From positions 66,684 through 130,683 of the forward strand of contig MPNW01000095.1 of assembly GCA_011800805.1 (NCBI GenBank): a stretch of DNA of 64,000 nucleotides. Reading direction: 5' to 3'. Both the position numbers and the translations under genes were made by a program. Positions 60,053 through 64,000 of the stretch are shown piece by piece. Under the pieces are notes generated by a model that saw only the letters and a program-made list of their open reading frames with translations, did no database searches and was not told the DNA's origin. The DNA is from Hirudo medicinalis (Eukaryota; Annelida; Clitellata; Hirudinida; Hirudinidae). Each line of letters starts with the position of its first letter. Position 1 is the stretch's first letter.

Positions 60053-61430
60053 CAACAACAACAACAACAAAAAGGTGTGGACTTCAAAAAGCAGCAATTC
60101 TTCATAGAAGACAGAGAATAATGATTTAATTTCCTTTGAAATACTCATCAACCTGGAACCATAAACTACCCAATGAAAACAACACAGTCTGCCAGTCACT
60201 CCTGCAAAAGCATTAATAATTCATCTGAAGAGACTCAGTGGACTCTCGTCCATTAATTTTCAACTGTTATTTCTGGCTCACTCAGTTCTTGTTGCATTAC
60301 AAGATAGTTACTTGTAATTTATTACATGTTACGACGACGTTCTGTAACCTGACATTCTCGTTAGGGTTGAAATTGTTAGTAAACTGCAAATGAATGACAA
60401 GCATGCATTTGGAAGTAATTCATAAGCACCAGGATTATGATAACGATTGCGATATGAGCCACGAATGTTTGCAAATGCAAGCAATGACAACCGATTCCAT
60501 TCCATTCCATTATTTGTTTAGACATCGTGGTGATCTGCTTTCGATTTTATTGATGATCTCGGTCGGACCTACCGATGCTGGCTCCGTTCTTGACTTCTAA
60601 CTTCCAGTTCCCCTGACTGGGTTCTCCCCACGAGTGGGTGGTCATGAAGGCCCAAGCATTGAAGCCATCCTCTGAGATGTCCTTGTTTCTTCTGGCCAGG
60701 AGAACTGACCTGAGGTTACATTGAATATCACATTGAATTTCTGGTTTCTTTCACTCGAATCATTCTTTCCAACAAAATTGACGGAATAAAGGCTTGGATG
60801 ATTGAGTGACTCTTAGATAACCACAAACCACAATCTCTTCACAAAGGTTTAAGCAAAGATTGCCTCTGAATATCGGTAACGGCATACCTGGTTCCCATGG
60901 GGGAGGTTAGGGTGATTTCTACCTCACCCCTCCTGGATGAAGAAAGGGTGACCACGGCCTGCACGTGCTCGAGGTAGCTCACCTGGTTGAGACGACCACT
61001 GCATCCATCACTATGTAGAACACTCTCCACATGGCCATCCACTGGAATGATTCTGTAAACAATTATTTAATTAATTAATTAATAAGGCTCTATTCTTGCA
61101 TCTAATTATACTACACATATTAGCACAGATGCATGGAAGACATAAATAATAACAATATAATAATAATAATAATAAATAATAATAATAAATAATAATAATA
61201 ATAAATAATAATAATAAATAACAGCTTTACTTTTGTAATTATTTCTACCACATCGTAATTGAAGTCACTGACCGAGGTGATTGTTTGGAGTGTATCTCAC
61301 AGCGATGTTGTTCGGGCACAGTGGTCCAGTTGCGGGCCAGATCCACCATGGCCGAGATGTCCAGCAGACCGTAACCGAAGTGGTGACTAACTAAAATGCA
61401 AATATGAGTTACATTACTATCTCTGCCTCT

Positions 61431-61472
<42 letters not shown>

Positions 61473-63129
61473 GTCATCGCATCTAGAACTATTATCACAT
61501 TAGTCGAGCACACGAAATTGTTTTATTGAGAATCGATCTGCTTTCTACAAGGCGGTATCATCATTGCAAGCAGTGCAAGGCACGCCGATGAGCAGCTAAA
61601 GTGTAGGTCTGCTCTTGACTGCAACTCAAGTATTCAAATCACTTTCAACAGTTTTGCTGTTTTTTGTGTGAATATTACATGCAGTTTTATTTTTTTATCT
61701 CACCTAAATAAATTAAATTGCCTATTTAATGAAAATGATTTATTGTAACACTAACTCTAGCGAGAAAGGCATAAATCGAGCGGCAACTAAAACTTGCGAA
61801 CGGCCTCGTAATGAAATATAATTTTCTGACCTTTTCTTCCAACACCATTTTGTGCCCAATCAGAGGCCTGCAGGCTCAAAGGCTTAGCTGTGAGAACAAC
61901 CAGGTATTGAAGATCCCTCCAAGTGAGCTCAGGACTGAAGGAATATAATCAGTTTTAATAAACATCTAATGATTACAAATTATAAAACAATTTAATAGAT
62001 TAAAATGCAAACATAATGAATCAAAAACAATAAATGTATTTCGTAATGATGACCGAACGAGTTGAATGTACTTTGAAATCCAATAACGAATCCTACAATG
62101 CATTTGTAAGATTAAATAAAATTATTAAACAAAAAGATTAATTAAATAAGATTAATTAAAGAAAAATATAAAGACCTATAAAGATGTACTTATGATGTAA
62201 CTTATCAGAATGTAAACACACTTGGCCTGAAGAACCAAAGCTGCGAGTCCGGCTGCCAGAGGAGCAGAGGCAGATGTTCCCGTGTGGGACTCGGTACAAC
62301 TCTTCCTGAGATCCGTCGTCACCTGACATTTTATAACGCAATCTTAATGCGATGACAACGTTAACTATTATTATTACTAACAAATTAAAACAATTAAATC
62401 GATTCAAATAAATTCGCAATTACGATCTGCTTCTCGATGTTCGAGCCGCTGCTGAACGTGGTGGCCAGGGTGGAGGAGCAGGCCTCGGAATACCAAGGCA
62501 CCTGCCCCGTCTCGGTGGTGCTGCTGATGGACAGAGTGAAGATGCTGTTGGTGTATCCGTCGCAGTTGCACCCGTCGCCTTCCTTGCCTCCGTTGCCCGA
62601 AGCCCAAACGAAGATGGAGCCCAGACCTCTCCTTCCCTTCAAAAAGAACATTTACCGATAAACTCGACCGACATCGGTGACTTAATGTTTGTGGAGAGGT
62701 CTCCTTATCGAATCCAACATTATAACTGTATGTTTACAAGTCAAGGCACTTAATCAATATCTGCTTGAAAGCATGTTTCATCAAAAACTTCACAGAACTT
62801 TACACATCAGCAAGTGAAAACCTTTACCTCGTGCAAGTCCTCTTTTAAATATCATCGACCATTACTCATTCACTTTTATCAGCAAACTAAAATCATTATA
62901 AAACAAAACTAGCAGATGTCTGAACGACGGTTGCAAAAAAATATGCAACGACCGACCCTTTGAATTCCCTCCTCGAAGGCTCTCCTGGCCAGGGGTCCGG
63001 GGCCGTCGACCGTGGTGCCGTCGTCGTCGGGACCCCAGGAGGCACTGAAGATGTCGATGTGTTGCGGTCGCATGTTCAACGACTGAGCTTCGACGGCATC
63101 GGTTACGTCGCCGTCCAACATCCGGACGC
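58531..63129 (-). CDS. FURIN/PCSK5/PCSK6: Proprotein convertase, furin/PC5/PACE4 group, 3' part (partial)
   Basis: Eight exons at 62957-63129, 62424-62636, 62222-62322, 61831-61934, 61273-61390, 60888-61052, 60573-60709 and 58531-58757 keep one frame for about 411 residues. The subtilisin-like catalytic domain is shown by [26 protein letters not shown], the oxyanion-hole Asn in FVWASGNGG and the active-site Ser in [13 protein letters not shown]. The P domain follows ([45 protein letters not shown]). The enzyme cuts secretory-pathway precursors after paired basic residues. The Asp and His catalytic residues, prodomain and signal peptide must lie beyond 64000. After the P domain there are only about 66 residues, with no Cys-rich repeats but a hydrophobic segment ([17 protein letters not shown]) near the end, suggesting a tail anchor or GPI signal. 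Confidence 0.92.
59123..59206. repeat. Degenerate 19-bp tandem repeat
   Basis: About four diverged units of the form ATGTCTTGTGAGCTGCGTC follow each other in the last convertase intron. Confidence 0.7.
59523..59684. repeat. Six-copy 29-bp tandem array with E-box and homeodomain-like motifs
   Basis: GCAGCTGCAGGGGTTAATTA recurs at 59523, 59552, 59581, 59610, 59639 and 59668, exactly 29 bases apart. Copies differ by at most one base (A, C or T before the final AA of the unit), and the last copy is shortened. Each unit carries CAGCTG (bHLH E-box) and TTAATTAA, which resembles homeodomain/HNF1 sites. It lies in the intron between convertase exons 60573-60709 and 58531-58757. Confidence 0.95.
60008..60072. 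repeat. (AAT)n/(AAC)n microsatellite
   Basis: AAT run changing to AAC in the convertase intron. It gives spurious poly-Tyr, poly-Leu and poly-Cys frames. Confidence 0.95.
61431..61470. repeat. (ATC)n microsatellite
   Basis: Pure ATC run about 40 bases upstream, on the minus strand, of the acceptor of convertase exon 61273-61390. Confidence 0.95.
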
Positions 63130-63510
63130 CTGAAGAAATGGAGACCACACACATGGTTAATCCAGTCATCCTAAATATATCGGCAATTATTATTAATAAT
63201 TAATAATATAATATATTATTATATTATATTATAATATATTTATATGGTAATATATAACATATTGACAATACATAATATATTGGTAATACATAACATATCG
63301 GCAATATATAATATACGGACAATATATAATATATTGGCAAAATATAATAAATCAGCAAATGCTATAATTGATTAATTAACCCAAAAATATCAAGGAGGCT
63401 CTTATTATTTTTGTTGAAATAGTGAATAATAATAACAATAACAATAGTAAAAATTTACTTGACTTAGCAACTAGACCATCCATCTCTGGCAATGAATTAA
63501 CATTATCATT

Positions 63511-63738
63511 GTGAGTAACATTGTGAGTAACATTGTGAGTAACATTGTGAGTAATATTGTGAGTAACATTGTGAGTAATATTGTGAGTAACATTGTGAGT
63601 AATATTGTGAGTAACATTGTGAGTAATATTGTGAGTAACATTGTGAGTAATATTGTGAGTAACATTGTGAGTAACATTGTGAGTAATATTGTGAGTAACA
63701 TTGTGAGTAACATTGTGAGTAATATTGTGAGTAATGTT
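63511..63738. repeat. 12-bp minisatellite (GTAACATTGTGA type)
   Basis: About 19 units of GTAACATTGTGA or GTAATATTGTGA follow each other, with the C/T variant alternating in a partly regular order. Because the unit is 12 bases, both strands stay open as Ser-Asn-Ile-Val or Leu-Leu-Thr-type repeats. It lies in a convertase intron, so it is not a gene. Confidence 0.95.
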
Positions 63739-64000
63739 GTTACTCGATCATAAGATTTGTTGCCAATTAATCAAACTAAGTCAGTTAGAAGAGTCGAGTG
63801 TTTGTAGAACTTATGTGATGCATATAGCTTTATCAGAGTTACTTGTAAGATGAAATAATCTACGCAATTTACGCACTTTATGAGCATAATAAACAAAAGT
63901 TTTCTTTAAATAAGGAATAATAACAATGGATAAGAATAAAAGTCAGTTTTAAAATAATAAACAAATGGAATTAAATGCATTTTATGAGCAAAAAGGATGC
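63739..64000. other. Right edge, convertase intron
   Basis: AT-rich DNA with no exon seen. The next upstream convertase exon, expected to encode the catalytic His region, lies beyond the window. Confidence 0.6.

Noticed and set aside
63471..63753. 80-codon frames of Ser-Asn-Ile-Val and Leu-Leu-Thr repeats on both strands
   Set aside because: The 12-bp minisatellite is divisible by three, so any frame without a stop stays open. It lies in an intron.

Overview
The window is animal (metazoan) genomic DNA. It is AT-rich, its genes are split by many short phase-compatible introns, and no operon-like packing is seen. The gene content (dystrophin, a membrane collagen, Frizzled, a furin-type convertase) is metazoan. 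Roughly nine protein genes in 64 kb, fast-diverging coding sequence and many short introns suit a compact invertebrate deuterostome genome such as a tunicate, but the species cannot be fixed from the sequence. Simple repeats, mostly (GAT)n, (AAT)n and (GGAT)n, are very common, and three isolated N bases mark joins inside repeats.

Layout. 73-3841 (-): amino-terminal part of a dystrophin/utrophin gene (CH1, CH2, hinge 1, first spectrin repeat) running off the left edge. 7112-22204 (-): a complete 25-exon transmembrane collagen of the XIII/XXIII/XXV (MACIT) type. 24937-25557 (-) and 25978-26972 (+): a divergent pair, C2orf68 (UPF0561) and BLOC1S4 (cappuccino). 27569-28982 (-) and 29328-31430 (+): a second divergent pair, ANKMY2 and the exonuclease ERI3. 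33273-40313 (-): a PPP1R16 (MYPT3/TIMAP) protein phosphatase 1 targeting subunit with a C-terminal CaaX box. 40.3-51.9 kb: a gene-poor stretch with microsatellites, a decayed LINE relic and two weak gene candidates. 51939-53821 (+): a single-exon Frizzled, closest to FZD4, with an apparent frameshift before its last membrane helix. 58531-63129 (-): the 3' part of a furin/PC5/PACE4-like proprotein convertase; its Asp and His catalytic exons lie beyond the right edge.

Most exon boundaries were set by hand from GT/AG sites, codon phase and recalled family sequence. In the genes with recognised homologues every junction used keeps the reading frame. The neighbours do not form one pathway. The only functional link visible is that the collagen carries an R-E-R-R furin-type site and the convertase family in the same window cleaves such sites. 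That is an inference, not evidence of co-regulation. I found no new multi-gene system. The observations most worth checking are the six-copy 29-bp E-box/homeodomain-like array in the convertase intron, the Frizzled frame break, the hairpin over the collagen stop codon, and the N-flanked duplication that looks like an assembly error.
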